Shown here in pieces: positions 33,600 to 42,874 of a stretch of 64,000 nt of DNA. Position numbers and translations under genes: made by a program. The DNA lies in assembly GCA_029782215.1 (NCBI GenBank), contig JAKOVD010000137.1, forward strand, positions 42,227 through 106,226, in the 5' to 3' direction. How positions within the stretch are numbered: position 1 is the stretch's first letter; the number at the start of each line of letters is the position of its first letter. Below the pieces are notes generated by a model. The model was not told the DNA's origin. It made no database searches and was given only the letters and a program-made list of their open reading frames with translations. The DNA comes from Chloroflexota bacterium (lineage in GTDB: Bacteria; Chloroflexota; Anaerolineae; J102).

Positions 33600-34814
33600 C
33601 TAGCCCGGCAGCAAGCCTCGCAGCCAAACGCGCAGGCCGGATGACAAGCCGGTCGTCTTGCGCTGCGGGTCGGCGGGGCCGATCTTCTGACCCCACAGCA
33701 GCAGGCCAACGCCGGTGGCAAAGGCCGGCGTCAGCCATTGTTTCTGGACATTGCCGATGCTGGCCGGAACGCCGATGCGCACGGGCATGCGGAAGATCTG
33801 CCTTCCCAGATCCTTCATGCCTTGAAGCTGGGCGGTGCCGCCGGTCAAGACCACGCCTGCGGGCAACAGCCCATCGTAGCCTGATCGCTTGATCTCCCGC
33901 TGGATCATCACCAGGATCTCTTCACTGCGCGCTTGCAGGATCTCGGCGATATCGCGCCGGAAGACGGCCTGGGTCGGCGCATCGCCAAAGGCCGGAGCGC
34001 TGACCACTTCGTCGGCCGCGATCCTCTCTGGCAGGCAATGGCCATAGCGCAGCTTGAGCATTTCGGCGGCCTCAAAGGGCGTCTGCATGCCCACTGCCAG
34101 GTCACGGGTGAGATTGTCACCGCCAATGTCAAGCACGATCGTGTGCCACACCGAGCCACCCAGGAAGATGGCGATGTCGGTGGTGCCGCCGCCGATGTCG
34201 GCCACCGCAACCCCACTTTGCTTCTCTTCCTCGGTGAGAACCGCCTCGCCGCTGGCAAGCGGCTGCAGAACCATCTCGTCGATGCCAATGTTGTTGCTCT
34301 CGATGCACTTCATCAGGTTGGAGATGGCTGTGGCAGCGCCGGTGATGATGTGGGCGTTGACCTCCAGACGATAGCCGTGCATGCCGATGGGCACCTGGAT
34401 GCCTTCTTGCTCATCGACGGTGAAACTGCGTGCAATGGTGTGGATGATCTCGCGATCCGACGGGATCGGAATGGCGCGGGCGGCATCAAGGGCGCGGTCG
34501 ACATCGTGCCGGGTGATGCTGCGGCCGCGCGGAATCGCGACGGCGCCGGTGCCGTTGTGTGAAGAGATGTGGCCACCGACGATGCCCACGTAGGCATTGC
34601 GAATAGTGACGTTGGCGTCATGTTCTGCCCGTTCGATCGATTCGGTCAGCGACTGCGTTGCCGCCGCCACGTTGATCACCACGCCCTTGCGCATGCCTTG
34701 GCTGCGCGCCAAGCCGGCGCCAAGCAGGCGCAGACGACCTTCAGGCGTCTGGTCGGCGATGAAGGTACAGATCTTGGTTGTGCCTACATCGATGGCAGTG
34801 ATCAAATCGGACAC
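33600..34814 (-). CDS. ftsA: Cell division protein FtsA
   Basis: 404 residues from ATG 34814. Actin-like ATPase that tethers FtsZ to the membrane. N-terminal phosphate motif LITAIDVGTTKICTFIAD (shortened: AIDVGTTK); SHDS-like 1C domain with NAYVGIVGGHISS; phosphate 2 VAVADIGGGTTDIAIF; adenosine motif GVVLTGGTAQLQGM; and a C-terminal amphipathic membrane-targeting helix (SSGLRVWLRGLLPG). It lies 37 bases after ftsQ. Confidence 0.97.
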   Translation of the reverse strand: MSDLITAIDVGTTKICTFIADQTPEGRLRLLGAGLARSQGMRKGVVINVAAATQSLTESIERAEHDANVTIRNAYVGIVGGHISSHNGTGAVAIPRGRSITRHDVDRALDAARAIPIPSDREIIHTIARSFTVDEQEGIQVPIGMHGYRLEVNAHIITGAATAISNLMKCIESNNIGIDEMVLQPLASGEAVLTEEEKQSGVAVADIGGGTTDIAIFLGGSVWHTIVLDIGGDNLTRDLAVGMQTPFEAAEMLKLRYGHCLPERIAADEVVSAPAFGDAPTQAVFRRDIAEILQARSEEILVMIQREIKRSGYDGLLPAGVVLTGGTAQLQGMKDLGRQIFRMPVRIGVPASIGNVQKQWLTPAFATGVGLLLWGQKIGPADPQRKTTGLSSGLRVWLRGLLPG

Positions 34815-34851
34815 AGGGTCTCGGGGCCTCGGCAGCGATGCGGGTGAGATA

Positions 34852-35748
34852 TCAGCGCCAGTACGGTGTGTGATAGCGGAGGTCGACCTCTTGGACGCGC
34901 GCTTTCTGCTTCAGGAGCTGCGGACGAATGGCTTCCCATGTGGCCAGCTTGTTGGCCATGTCGTCGGCGTTGCCGAGATAGACTCGCCAGCCTTCCGGGC
35001 TGATGAAGAATAGACCATAGGGCGCTTCATAGCGAAACGTGTTGACCTGCGGCACATTGGTCGCAATCTGGCGGATGGCTTGCAGCAAGGCTGGGTCGAG
35101 ATGGCGTTCGTCACGGCGCGCAGCAGCGGCATCGTCGATCAGCCTTGGGAGCCCCTTCTGATCGGCGACAACGGGCGCCATCACACCGTCGTCATCGACC
35201 CATTTGACATCGTTTGCCACCTGGTAAAGAAGGGTGGGTTCACGCTCCTCCACCAGGATCTGAACACGATTGGGCAAGTTCAAGCGTACGACGGCGTGCC
35301 GGACGTGCGGAAGTTGCTCCAACCTGCCTGCCACCTGAGCGGGGTCAATAAAGAAGGCGCTGAAGCCGTTGATCGCTGCTTGTTGATAGATTTGGTCGGC
35401 TGGAGTGTAACGAGCGCTCTGAATGTCTGCATTATAGATGTAGAAGTCAGGAGTGATGAAAACGTACACGAATGCTGCGATCACTCCAAATACCGCCACT
35501 GTCGCCACAACGTGGCTGACATTCCACTTTCTCCGCGCGGCCTTGGGCCGTACACCGACGCGGACGGGGTGACGCACGGCCGTTGGCCCTGCGCCAGAGG
35601 TGTTGTTCAGCAAGCGCCGCGGATTCAGGATCGGCACGGACGGCGCCTCGAAGCGCCGCTGCCGGGTAGGACGGCGCCGCGGCGCCGGCGCGGCGGGGGC
35701 GGACCTGCCTGTTCGGGAAGTGGGGCTGCTGCGGAAATAGGGAGGCAT
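34852..35748 (-). CDS. ftsQ: Cell division protein FtsQ/DivIB
   Basis: 298 residues from ATG 35748, one base overlapping the ddl stop (TGATG). Basic Pro/Arg-rich cytoplasmic tail about 1-75, one membrane segment about 80-102 (VVATVAVFGVIAAFVYVF), then an extracytoplasmic POTRA domain (IYNADIQSARYTPADQIYQQ: the usual V.G......V) with LPHVRHAVVRLNLPNRVQILV and the FtsQ beta domain ending in YHTPYW. Links FtsL/B to the septal synthase. The start at 35748 rather than an upstream frame fits the operon spacing. Confidence 0.92.
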   Translation of the reverse strand: MPPYFRSSPTSRTGRSAPAAPAPRRRPTRQRRFEAPSVPILNPRRLLNNTSGAGPTAVRHPVRVGVRPKAARRKWNVSHVVATVAVFGVIAAFVYVFITPDFYIYNADIQSARYTPADQIYQQAAINGFSAFFIDPAQVAGRLEQLPHVRHAVVRLNLPNRVQILVEEREPTLLYQVANDVKWVDDDGVMAPVVADQKGLPRLIDDAAAARRDERHLDPALLQAIRQIATNVPQVNTFRYEAPYGLFFISPEGWRVYLGNADDMANKLATWEAIRPQLLKQKARVQEVDLRYHTPYWR

Positions 35749-36827
35749 CAGGCTTCCGTGCGTGTGGGCACCGTGAAAAGGGTGCGATTGCGTGAGCGCT
35801 CGGCATGACGGGCCAGGGCCAGCTCGATCAGACGGTCGATCAGGCGCGGGTAGGGCACACCGCTGGCTTCCCATAGCTTCGGGTACATGCTGATGCTGGT
35901 AAACCCGGGCATGGTGTTCACCTCGTTCAGGAAGATCTCGCCGGTGGCATTGTTGAGTAGGAAGTCCACACGGCTGAGACCGCTGCCATCCACGGCGTGG
36001 AAGGCGCGCACGGCCATTTCCTGCACGGCGGCGGCGATTTCGGCGCTGATCGGCGCCGGGATGCGCTCGGTGCTGGCGCCGTCGACGTACTTGGCGGCAT
36101 AGTCGTAGAACTCGTTGCTGGGCACGATCTCTCCCGGTATGGAGGCGATGGCCTCCTCATTGCCCAACACGGCGCACTCGATCTCGCGGGCAAAGGGCAC
36201 GCCCTGCTCGACCACGATCTTGCGGTCCCAGGCCGCAGCTTCCGTCAGCCCTGCCCTCAGAGCGCTGCGATCGCTTGCCTTGCTGATGCCTACGCTCGAC
36301 CCCAGGTTGGCCGGTTTGGTAAACATGGGATAGGCCAGGTTCGCCTCCAGATGGCTGATGACCTCATCGGGCCGGGCTTCCCAGACCTCACGCCAGACAA
36401 CCTGCCAGGGAGTCTGGGGCAGGTTGTGGGCGGCAAAGACCATCTTCGACACGGCCTTATCCATCGCCAGGGCCGAGGCCAGGACGCCGCATCCCACGTA
36501 GGGGATGCCGGCCAGGTCAAGCAGACCCTGCAGCGTGCCATCCTCGCCAAAGGTGCCGTGGAGGACGGGAACGATAACGTCGATGCCCGCCAACTGCTCT
36601 GGCCGCGGCCACAGCGGCGCCTCCGCCGGGGCGCTGCCCCCGCAGATGAGCTGTTCCAGGGGATCGCCTTCGCACAGCCAGCGGCCCTGTTTGTCGATGC
36701 CGATGGGGACGATGGTGTAGCGCTCCTTATCCATGGCCTTCAGGACCGCCTGGACGCTGCTCAGGCTGACCTCGTGCTCGCCGGAACGGCCGCCGAAGAG
36801 AACACCAACGCGCAATTTGCTTGACAT
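35748..36827 (-). CDS. ddl: D-alanine--D-alanine ligase
   Basis: 359 residues from ATG 36827. ATP-grasp enzyme making D-Ala-D-Ala. Seen: VGVLFGGRSGEHEVSLSS at the N-terminus, VLHGTFGEDGTLQGLLDLAG (in part VLHGTFGEDGT), KPANLGSSVGISKA, GVPFAREIECAVLG, and the metal site NEVNTMPGFTSISMYP. A-type length with the extra loop of the longer Ddl enzymes. The product feeds MurF; both MurF proteins of this window are candidates. 55 bases separate it from murB. Confidence 0.97.
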   Translation of the reverse strand: MSSKLRVGVLFGGRSGEHEVSLSSVQAVLKAMDKERYTIVPIGIDKQGRWLCEGDPLEQLICGGSAPAEAPLWPRPEQLAGIDVIVPVLHGTFGEDGTLQGLLDLAGIPYVGCGVLASALAMDKAVSKMVFAAHNLPQTPWQVVWREVWEARPDEVISHLEANLAYPMFTKPANLGSSVGISKASDRSALRAGLTEAAAWDRKIVVEQGVPFAREIECAVLGNEEAIASIPGEIVPSNEFYDYAAKYVDGASTERIPAPISAEIAAAVQEMAVRAFHAVDGSGLSRVDFLLNNATGEIFLNEVNTMPGFTSISMYPKLWEASGVPYPRLIDRLIELALARHAERSRNRTLFTVPTRTEA

Positions 36828-36882
36828 AAATAGTGATGGTTGGGGCGTAGCGCTTGAAGTCGCCGGCAGCTTGCGTCGCGGC

Positions 36883-37863
36883 TCAAGCTTTGGGCAGGGG
36901 AGTGAGGGTGGGGCCCACGGACCAGTCCCCCACGAAGAGGATCTCCGGCTCCAGGACGACGGCGAACTGTTCGTAGACCGCCAGACGGATGTGATTCATC
37001 AGGCGCACCACGTCGGCGGCTGTGGCCTGGCCGCGGTTGATAATGAAGTTGGCGTGCAGGGGACTGACGGCGGCGTCTCCGATCGCGAAACCTTTGAGGC
37101 CCAGGGCCTCGATGAGTCTGCCGGCATAGTCACCGGCAGGATTCTGGAAGATGGAGCCGGCGCTTTTGTCGATGGGTTGGGTGCGGCGCCGGTGGGCGAT
37201 GAAGCGGTCGGCCAGCACTGCGTCTTCGCCTGCGGGGTCGTTCTTGAGGTGGAAGGTTGCCGCCAAAACGACAGCCCCCTGGCCGGCGGCGGCGACCCTG
37301 CCCTTCAGGCGGCTGCGCCGATAGGCATATTCCAGGTCGGCAGCCGGCACGTCGTGCACCAGGCCGCCTTCCCAAAGGCTGGCGCTGTACAGGTTATCGG
37401 CGATACAACCGCCGTGGGCGCCGGCGTTGCCGACCACGGCGCCGCCGACCGTACCGGGAATGCTGGCAGCCCAGGCCAAGCCGCCGAGGTGGCGTTTGAT
37501 GGCGGTGCGGGCCAGGCCGGCCAGCGCCACCCCGCTCTCGGCGTGCACATGCGGGACGGCAGCGGTGGCGGCCGGCCACGTCACCTGGCGGCAGTGATTG
37601 AGAATGACAAGGTCACGTACGCCGGCGTCGCTGATCAGGACGTTGGTGCCTCCGCCGAGCATGAGAAAGGGCATCTGGCGCTCATACAGGAGCGACAGCG
37701 CCGCCACCAGGTGCGAAAGACGCTCCACCACCAGCAGGTGCGCAGCAGGGCCGCCGATGCGAAAGCTCGTATACGGCGCCAGGGCAGCGTTCTTCTGGAC
37801 GCCCTGGCGGCCGTGAGGCGCCAGCGCGGACAGGAGGGAGGCGGAGAGGGGGCCTTCAGTCAT
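36883..37863 (-). CDS. murB: UDP-N-acetylenolpyruvoylglucosamine reductase
   Basis: 326 residues from ATG 37863, overlapping the murC end by 8 bases. FAD- and NADPH-dependent second step of UDP-MurNAc synthesis. Seen: YTSFRIGGPAAHLL, FLMLGGGTNVLISD (FAD site), ASIPGTVGGAVVGNAG, the catalytic Ser in KSAGSIFQNPAGDYAGRLIE, and PLHANFIINRGQATAADV with the final catalytic Glu near EPEILFVGDW. Complete. A 43-codon upward extension overlaps murC and is not supported. Confidence 0.96.
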   Translation of the reverse strand: MTEGPLSASLLSALAPHGRQGVQKNAALAPYTSFRIGGPAAHLLVVERLSHLVAALSLLYERQMPFLMLGGGTNVLISDAGVRDLVILNHCRQVTWPAATAAVPHVHAESGVALAGLARTAIKRHLGGLAWAASIPGTVGGAVVGNAGAHGGCIADNLYSASLWEGGLVHDVPAADLEYAYRRSRLKGRVAAAGQGAVVLAATFHLKNDPAGEDAVLADRFIAHRRRTQPIDKSAGSIFQNPAGDYAGRLIEALGLKGFAIGDAAVSPLHANFIINRGQATAADVVRLMNHIRLAVYEQFAVVLEPEILFVGDWSVGPTLTPLPKA

Positions 37864-39346
37864 GGTGTGGGTCGCTGGCTTCGACATGAGGCGCAGCCAG
37901 GCGTTCGAGCAGCAGCGGACCAAGCTGGGTGGCGCTGCCGGCGCTGAGAATGACGACGAGACTGCCTGGCCGCAGGCAGTCCACAAGCTCATCGAGCGTG
38001 TCTTCGAGGCTGCCGCTGCTGCGGGCGTCAGGATGACGGCTGGCGGCTGCGACCTGGGCCGGCGTCACGCTGGCATCATACGGTTCGCGGGCGGCATAGA
38101 TGTCCGTGATCAGCGCATGGTCGGCGGCGCCGAAGGCGCCCTCAAACCGGTCCCGCAGGGTGCGGGTGCGGCTGTAGGTGTGGGGCTGATAGACCGCCCA
38201 AATCTCGCGGTCGGGATAGGCGGCGCGGGCTGCTGCAAGCGTCGCCCGAATCTCTGTGGGATGGTGGGCGTAGTCGTCCACGACCAGAACGCCATTCGTC
38301 TCCCCCTTGATCTCGAAGCGGCGGCCGGCCCCCTGGTACGTCGCCAACAGATCGGCGCTGCGCGCATCGGGGATGCCTACCAACCCGGCCACGAGCAGTG
38401 CGGCGGCGCCGTTGAGGGCGTTGTGATAGCCGGGAACACAGAGATCGAGCCGCGTCAGGCCCCCTCCTGGACTGCGTACCTGGTAGCCGGTCCCGCTGGC
38501 CGTGATGTCCACATCCTGGATGCGCCATTGGGCATCGGCGCGGGCGCCGTATCCCAGCCAGTGATCGTCGCCGTAGCGTTCTGCCAGCGCCCGCGTGCGG
38601 CTGTCATCCTGGCAGTAGATGACATAACCTCCAGGTCGTAGCTGTTCGACGAAGTGGCTGAAGCTGGCCTCGTAGGCTTCGGCGCTGGGGAAGAAATCAG
38701 GGTGGTCCCAATCGATGTTGGTGATGACCATGATCTGCGGCCGCAGTCCCCAGAAAGCGTTGTCGTACTCGTCGGCTTCGATCACGAAGTGCGGACCGGC
38801 GCCGGCGGCGCTGAATCCCAGCCCGGGAATCGAGCTGCCGATGATGTAGCCCGGCGCCAGGCCGCTGCCCTGCAGAACATGCGCGATCATTCCGGTCGTT
38901 GTGGTCTTGCCGTGGGTCCCGGCCACCGCGATCACCTGCCGGTTGTTTGTGAGCGGTCCAAGCAGCTCTTTGCGCTTGACGACAGGGATGCCCTGGCGGC
39001 GAGCCGCCTGGATTTCCGGGTTGCCGCTGGGAACGGCCGAAGATACCAGAACCAGGTCGGGCAGCGCGGGCGCCCGTGTACTCGTCAGGTGGGCGGCGTC
39101 ATGGCCGATGCCCACCCGCACCCCCCGGGCCATGAGGGCCTCGGTGCGCGGCGACGGCGCCTGGTCGCTGCCACTGACCTGATAGCCGAGCTCGACGAGC
39201 ACATTGGCAATGGGCGCCAAACCGGTGCCCCCGATGCCGATCAGGTGCAGGCGATGGCGCCGTCGCTGTTCGATAGGCAAGCCAAACAGACCCTCCCAGG
39301 ATGGGGCGGTGGCTGAAAGGGTGGCGGGCAGGTCGCTCATTATCAT
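37856..39346 (-). CDS. murC: UDP-N-acetylmuramate--L-alanine ligase
   Basis: 496 residues from ATG 39346 (overlapping the preceding stop, ATGA); an alternative ATG is 39340. First amino-acid ligase of the stem peptide. Rossmann start LHLIGIGGTGLAPIANVL, P-loop VAGTHGKTTTTGMIAH, the EADEYDNAFW metal site, NIDWDHPDFF, CVPGYHNALNGAAA, and DDYAHHPTEIRATL near 345-358. All diagnostic residues are intact. Confidence 0.97.
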   Translation of the reverse strand: MIMSDLPATLSATAPSWEGLFGLPIEQRRRHRLHLIGIGGTGLAPIANVLVELGYQVSGSDQAPSPRTEALMARGVRVGIGHDAAHLTSTRAPALPDLVLVSSAVPSGNPEIQAARRQGIPVVKRKELLGPLTNNRQVIAVAGTHGKTTTTGMIAHVLQGSGLAPGYIIGSSIPGLGFSAAGAGPHFVIEADEYDNAFWGLRPQIMVITNIDWDHPDFFPSAEAYEASFSHFVEQLRPGGYVIYCQDDSRTRALAERYGDDHWLGYGARADAQWRIQDVDITASGTGYQVRSPGGGLTRLDLCVPGYHNALNGAAALLVAGLVGIPDARSADLLATYQGAGRRFEIKGETNGVLVVDDYAHHPTEIRATLAAARAAYPDREIWAVYQPHTYSRTRTLRDRFEGAFGAADHALITDIYAAREPYDASVTPAQVAAASRHPDARSSGSLEDTLDELVDCLRPGSLVVILSAGSATQLGPLLLERLAAPHVEASDPHHD

Positions 39347-39909
39347 TTCCTGACCCTCCCGATGAGCATGAGCAGCATCATGCCCCCCCAGAAGATGGGC
39401 GGAATCGCGTGGGCGGGCAGCATGGGCACCAGCGCCTGGGCGGTGGGGGTCAGCGGCAGAGTCATCAGGATCGGCTGGCCGGCGGCGTTCTTGAAGTCGG
39501 CGGCGGGGTACTTATAGAAGTCCTGGAAGTACCAGAGGGTGCTGGCGACAAGGACGCCGTTGAGCAGACCCACCAACAGGTTCAATACAAAGCCGGCGGC
39601 GCCTTTCGGCTGCTTGCCCTGGAAGGTGAGCGTTTCACCGGCGTAAGCCCAGAACACGATCACCAGAAAGAGCAGGCTGTAGAAGATGGAGTAGAAGTGC
39701 TGGAGCTGCCGTTCGGTGACCTGGATGCTCAGCTCGCCGGTGATGAAGGTGATGAAACGAGGAAGGTAGGTTTGCAGGAAAAAGGTGATGAGAAACAGCG
39801 CCCCGAAGATGATCGTCGTGACTCCGAGCTCGCGCGTATAGCCGCGCACGAAGGCAATCAGCACGAAGAAGACGACGATGGCGAGCCAGAGAATTTCGAT
39901 GGGGCCCAT
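39343..39909 (-). CDS. CvpA-like membrane protein between murG and murC (second of two)
   Basis: 188 residues from ATG 39909. At least four hydrophobic segments: about 5-22 (ILWLAIVVFFVLIAFV), 27-47, 72-90 (FYSIFYSLLFLVIVFWAY) and 102-125 (FVLNLLVGLLNGVLVAST); the last two ends carry short loops, with a C-terminal hydrophobic tail (IFWGGMMLLMLIGRV). FVRGYTRELGV near the first segment is like the RGF..E motif of CvpA/colicin V production proteins. Its place in the dcw run (8 bases after another CvpA-like gene, ATGA overlap with murC) suggests a role in wall synthesis or division. No direct evidence is available. Confidence 0.65.
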   Translation of the reverse strand: MGPIEILWLAIVVFFVLIAFVRGYTRELGVTTIIFGALFLITFFLQTYLPRFITFITGELSIQVTERQLQHFYSIFYSLLFLVIVFWAYAGETLTFQGKQPKGAAGFVLNLLVGLLNGVLVASTLWYFQDFYKYPAADFKNAAGQPILMTLPLTPTAQALVPMLPAHAIPPIFWGGMMLLMLIGRVRK

Positions 39910-39917
39910 ACGTGCTC

Positions 39918-40568
39918 TTAGCTGCGAAGGCTTTTCAGCAGAATCAGAACGATGGCGACAATGAGGAAGGGAACGAAATAGACGCCCAGGGTGTTTTGAA
40001 GCCAATCCAGCGGCACCAACATCAGGTCGAAGGCCATGCTGAAGAGGGAGGCGATGCCTTGCAGCGGCGAGGTGGCGTTGAGCGGTGGCAGGAGGGGCGT
40101 CCCGGTGAGATAGGGGCGAAAGATGTAGATGATCGCCAGGCCGTTGACGATGCCCATGAAGACGCCCAGCAGGCGGCTCGACTTTCTCTTGACCATCGAG
40201 CTGGCGATGAACGCAAAGACGATCAGGACGATCATCAGAATGAAGAGCAGCGAATTGCCCGACGTCGCCGGAATCAGGGGACCGGCCGTCTTGGCGCCGC
40301 TCAGCGTCTGGGATAGTTTCTCGCTGCTCAGGTCGCCTGACAGAATCAGGCTGATGCCGCCGTTGATAAGGATCTGGATGATCAGCCAGATGCTGTTGAT
40401 GACGCGGATCACGATGCCGCCCAACATGTCCTTCTGGCCCACGGCATAGGCGAGAAGGATGAGACCGAACTTCACCAGCTCACCGATGAACCCGCGCCTG
40501 AAGCCCAAAAAGGCGAACAGGCCGATGATGAGCAGGAAGAGAATGACGGTCTCGACGGCGATAGTCAT
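39918..40568 (-). CDS. CvpA family membrane protein between murG and murC (first of two)
   Basis: 216 residues from ATG 40568, overlapping the murG stop by four bases (ATGA). Hydrophobic segments about 5-22 (VETVILFLLIIGLFAFLG), 30-45, 55-75 (WLIIQILINGGISLIL), 107-125, 133-152 and 188-212. FRRGFIGELVKFG fits the CvpA family signature close to the first segment. No catalytic residues are visible. Two such proteins in a row inside the precursor-synthesis genes is unusual; flippase-accessory or divisome-scaffold roles are conceivable but unproven. Confidence 0.7.
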   Translation of the reverse strand: MTIAVETVILFLLIIGLFAFLGFRRGFIGELVKFGLILLAYAVGQKDMLGGIVIRVINSIWLIIQILINGGISLILSGDLSSEKLSQTLSGAKTAGPLIPATSGNSLLFILMIVLIVFAFIASSMVKRKSSRLLGVFMGIVNGLAIIYIFRPYLTGTPLLPPLNATSPLQGIASLFSMAFDLMLVPLDWLQNTLGVYFVPFLIVAIVLILLKSLRS

Positions 40569-41725
40569 GGTCGGGGGGTGGGTTGCGGCTGTCCCAGGTC
40601 CAGCAAGATGCTGGCCAGGCGGTCGGCGGCTTCCGGGTGGGCCAGGGCGGCGCTGGCAGTGCTCATCGCCTGCAGTTGTTCAGGCTGCCCGAGCAGGGCT
40701 CTGAGCTCGGGCAGCAGCCGGGCGCTCAGGTCGTCATCCATCACGATCACGGCCGCGCCGCGGTCGGCGAGATAGTGAGCGTTGGGAAGTTGGTGCTGTC
40801 CGGAAATGGGCAGCGGCACCAGGATGGCAGGCAGGCCCAGGGCCGGAAACTCCCCCAGCGTCGAAGCACCCGCGCGCGCCACCACGACGTCGGCGGCGCT
40901 CAGGGCCGCAACCATCTCGTCATGGAGGTAGGGAAAACGGCGGTAATGGTCCTGAAGGTCTGGCGCCAGATCCTCGGCGCGTGCCTGTGCCGCCTCCCAA
41001 TCGAGGTCGCCAGTGATGTGGATGACCTGCGCTTCCTTCAGCAGGTCGGGGAGGATGGCCGCCGTGGCCTGGTTGATGGAACGGGAGCCGCGCGAGCCTC
41101 CGAAGATGAGGACCGTGGCTCGTTCGGGGTCCAACCCAAACACCCGGCGCGCCTCCATTTTGCTCAGCCGTCGCTCCTGCAACTCAGGGCGCACGGGGTA
41201 GCCGGTCACAACCGCCTTCCCCGGAAAATGGGCGGCCACCTCGGGGAAGGTGACGGCGACGCGGTGAGCGTAGCGAGCCAGGCGTTTGACCGCCATGCCC
41301 GGCGTCACGTCAGGCAGATAGATCAGGATGGGGATGCGGAGCCGGTTGGCGGCCCAGACCACGGGCGCGCATACATAGCCTCCCGTGACGAAGAGGGCGT
41401 CGGGACGCCAGCGCTGCATCAGCCGCAGGGCCTGCACGCCGCCCCTGGCCATGCTGACGCTGTTGCGGGCCAGGCGCAGGGGATTGCGGATGTGCATCTG
41501 CCCAGCGGAGATGGGGACGAATTCCAGGCCGGCGCGCGCGACGAGCGCCGCTTCGACTCCATCGCTGGTGCCGGCGAAGCGGATTGCCATTGCGCCTTGA
41601 TCAGAACTAGCGCCCGCGTGGGGTGGTGCGGGCGTAGCCGGGGTTCTGTTCTGCAGAGCCGCGACGACTGTCAGAATCGGGTACACGTGACCACCCGTTC
41701 CGCCGCCAGAAACCAGTAAGCGCAT
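40565..41725 (-). CDS. murG: UDP-N-acetylglucosamine--LPS/lipid I N-acetylglucosaminyl transferase
   Basis: 386 residues from ATG 41725 (MRLLVSGGGTGGHVYPILT). Adds GlcNAc to lipid I to form lipid II at the inner face of the membrane. Seen: SGGGTGGHVYP, FVTGGYVCAPVVWAA, VTGYPVRPEL, LIFGGSRGSRSIN, and the donor-binding VVARAGASTLGEFPALGLP with PLPISGQHQLPNAHYL. An insert (NRTPATPAPPHAGASSDQ) follows the first helix. The start lies 119 bases inside the ftsW frame, a long overlap. Confidence 0.96.
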   Translation of the reverse strand: MRLLVSGGGTGGHVYPILTVVAALQNRTPATPAPPHAGASSDQGAMAIRFAGTSDGVEAALVARAGLEFVPISAGQMHIRNPLRLARNSVSMARGGVQALRLMQRWRPDALFVTGGYVCAPVVWAANRLRIPILIYLPDVTPGMAVKRLARYAHRVAVTFPEVAAHFPGKAVVTGYPVRPELQERRLSKMEARRVFGLDPERATVLIFGGSRGSRSINQATAAILPDLLKEAQVIHITGDLDWEAAQARAEDLAPDLQDHYRRFPYLHDEMVAALSAADVVVARAGASTLGEFPALGLPAILVPLPISGQHQLPNAHYLADRGAAVIVMDDDLSARLLPELRALLGQPEQLQAMSTASAALAHPEAADRLASILLDLGQPQPTPRP

Positions 41726-42836
41726 CAAGTCGGAGGCCTCCTCTGCCCCCTCGGGAAACGTTGAGCAGGATGCCCACGGCCACCAGGTTGGCAACCATGC
41801 TCGATCCTCCATAGCTAAAGAACGGCAGGGTCTGGCCTGATGGCGGGAGCGTGTTGGTCATCACGCCCATGTTCATGAAGGCCTGGAAGACCAACCAGGT
41901 GGTGATGCCAAAGGCCAGCAAGGTCCCAAAAGTGTCCGGCGCGCGCAGGGCAATGCGCGTGCCGCGGTAGGCGAAGAAGAGGAAAAGCCCCACTACAAGC
42001 AGGGCGCCCCAAAGCCCCAACTCCTCCCCAATGACGGCGAAGATGCTGTCTGAGTGCGCCATTGGCAGTACAGCGCCCACCTTGGTGGTGCTTTCCGTCA
42101 GACCGCGTCCCAAAAAGCCTCCGTTGCCCAGAGCGTCCAGAGCGGTGGCGATATGTTCGTTCTTGGCGGCGTTGGCCAGGGGATCGAGATAGGCCTTGAT
42201 GCGGTCGAGACCATAAGGGCTGAGTTTGATCGTCACGATAAATGTCACGACCCCCAAAATCACGACGATCAACACCTGGACGAGATCGGCGCCGGCGATG
42301 AAGAACATGGCGATGGCGGTGAAGGCGATCACCACGGAGGTGTCGATGTCCGGCTGCCGCAGGATCAGCCCGACCAGAAGGCCGAGAAGAACGGCAAAGG
42401 GCAGCAGCCCGACACTGGCGCTCTTGAGGCGCTCGCCTTTAGATGCCAACCAGGCCGCAATGTAGATGACGATGGCAAGCTTGGCGAATTCCGAGGGCTG
42501 GATGGAACCGTTGCTGATTTGGCGGACGGCGCCCAGTTTCTTGCCGCCAACGACCAGAACCAACAGCAGCATCATGAGTGCAACGCCAAGAATGGGAACA
42601 GCCCAGCTCTGCCAGGTGCGGTAGTCGATGCTGACCGCGATGCCAAACGCGGCTGCCCCCAGAACGACCCACAACAACTGCTTGACGAAGTAGTAGAAAA
42701 CGTTGTGATCGGCTCTGGAGTAGCCCAGGTCGTACGAGGCGCTGAACACCATGACCAGGCCAAATCCAACCAGGGCCGTGATCAGCACGAGCAGCAGGTA
42801 GTCAAAATCAGACTCGACGGACTTACTTCGGTTCAT
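41607..42836 (-). CDS. ftsW: Septal peptidoglycan glycosyltransferase FtsW (SEDS family)
   Basis: 409 residues from ATG 42836. Polytopic SEDS protein, about ten membrane segments, that polymerises lipid II with FtsI. Seen: DFDYLLLVLITALVGFGLVM, given by its LVGFGLVMVFSAS part; NGSIQPSEFAKLA; GLILRQPDIDTSVV with the conserved Asp; AHSDSIFAVIGEELG; and LPFFSYGGSSMVANLVAVGILLN at the end (key FFSYGGSS). About 43 residues beyond the last membrane segment (RGGRGGLRLDALTGFWRR onwards) overlap murG in another frame and are atypical for the family. Confidence 0.94.
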   Translation of the reverse strand: MNRSKSVESDFDYLLLVLITALVGFGLVMVFSASYDLGYSRADHNVFYYFVKQLLWVVLGAAAFGIAVSIDYRTWQSWAVPILGVALMMLLLVLVVGGKKLGAVRQISNGSIQPSEFAKLAIVIYIAAWLASKGERLKSASVGLLPFAVLLGLLVGLILRQPDIDTSVVIAFTAIAMFFIAGADLVQVLIVVILGVVTFIVTIKLSPYGLDRIKAYLDPLANAAKNEHIATALDALGNGGFLGRGLTESTTKVGAVLPMAHSDSIFAVIGEELGLWGALLVVGLFLFFAYRGTRIALRAPDTFGTLLAFGITTWLVFQAFMNMGVMTNTLPPSGQTLPFFSYGGSSMVANLVAVGILLNVSRGGRGGLRLDALTGFWRRNGWSRVPDSDSRRGSAEQNPGYARTTPRGR

Positions 42837-42874
42837 GGGCGTGAAAGGGGGAAACGATGCTGTCGCTGCGAGAG

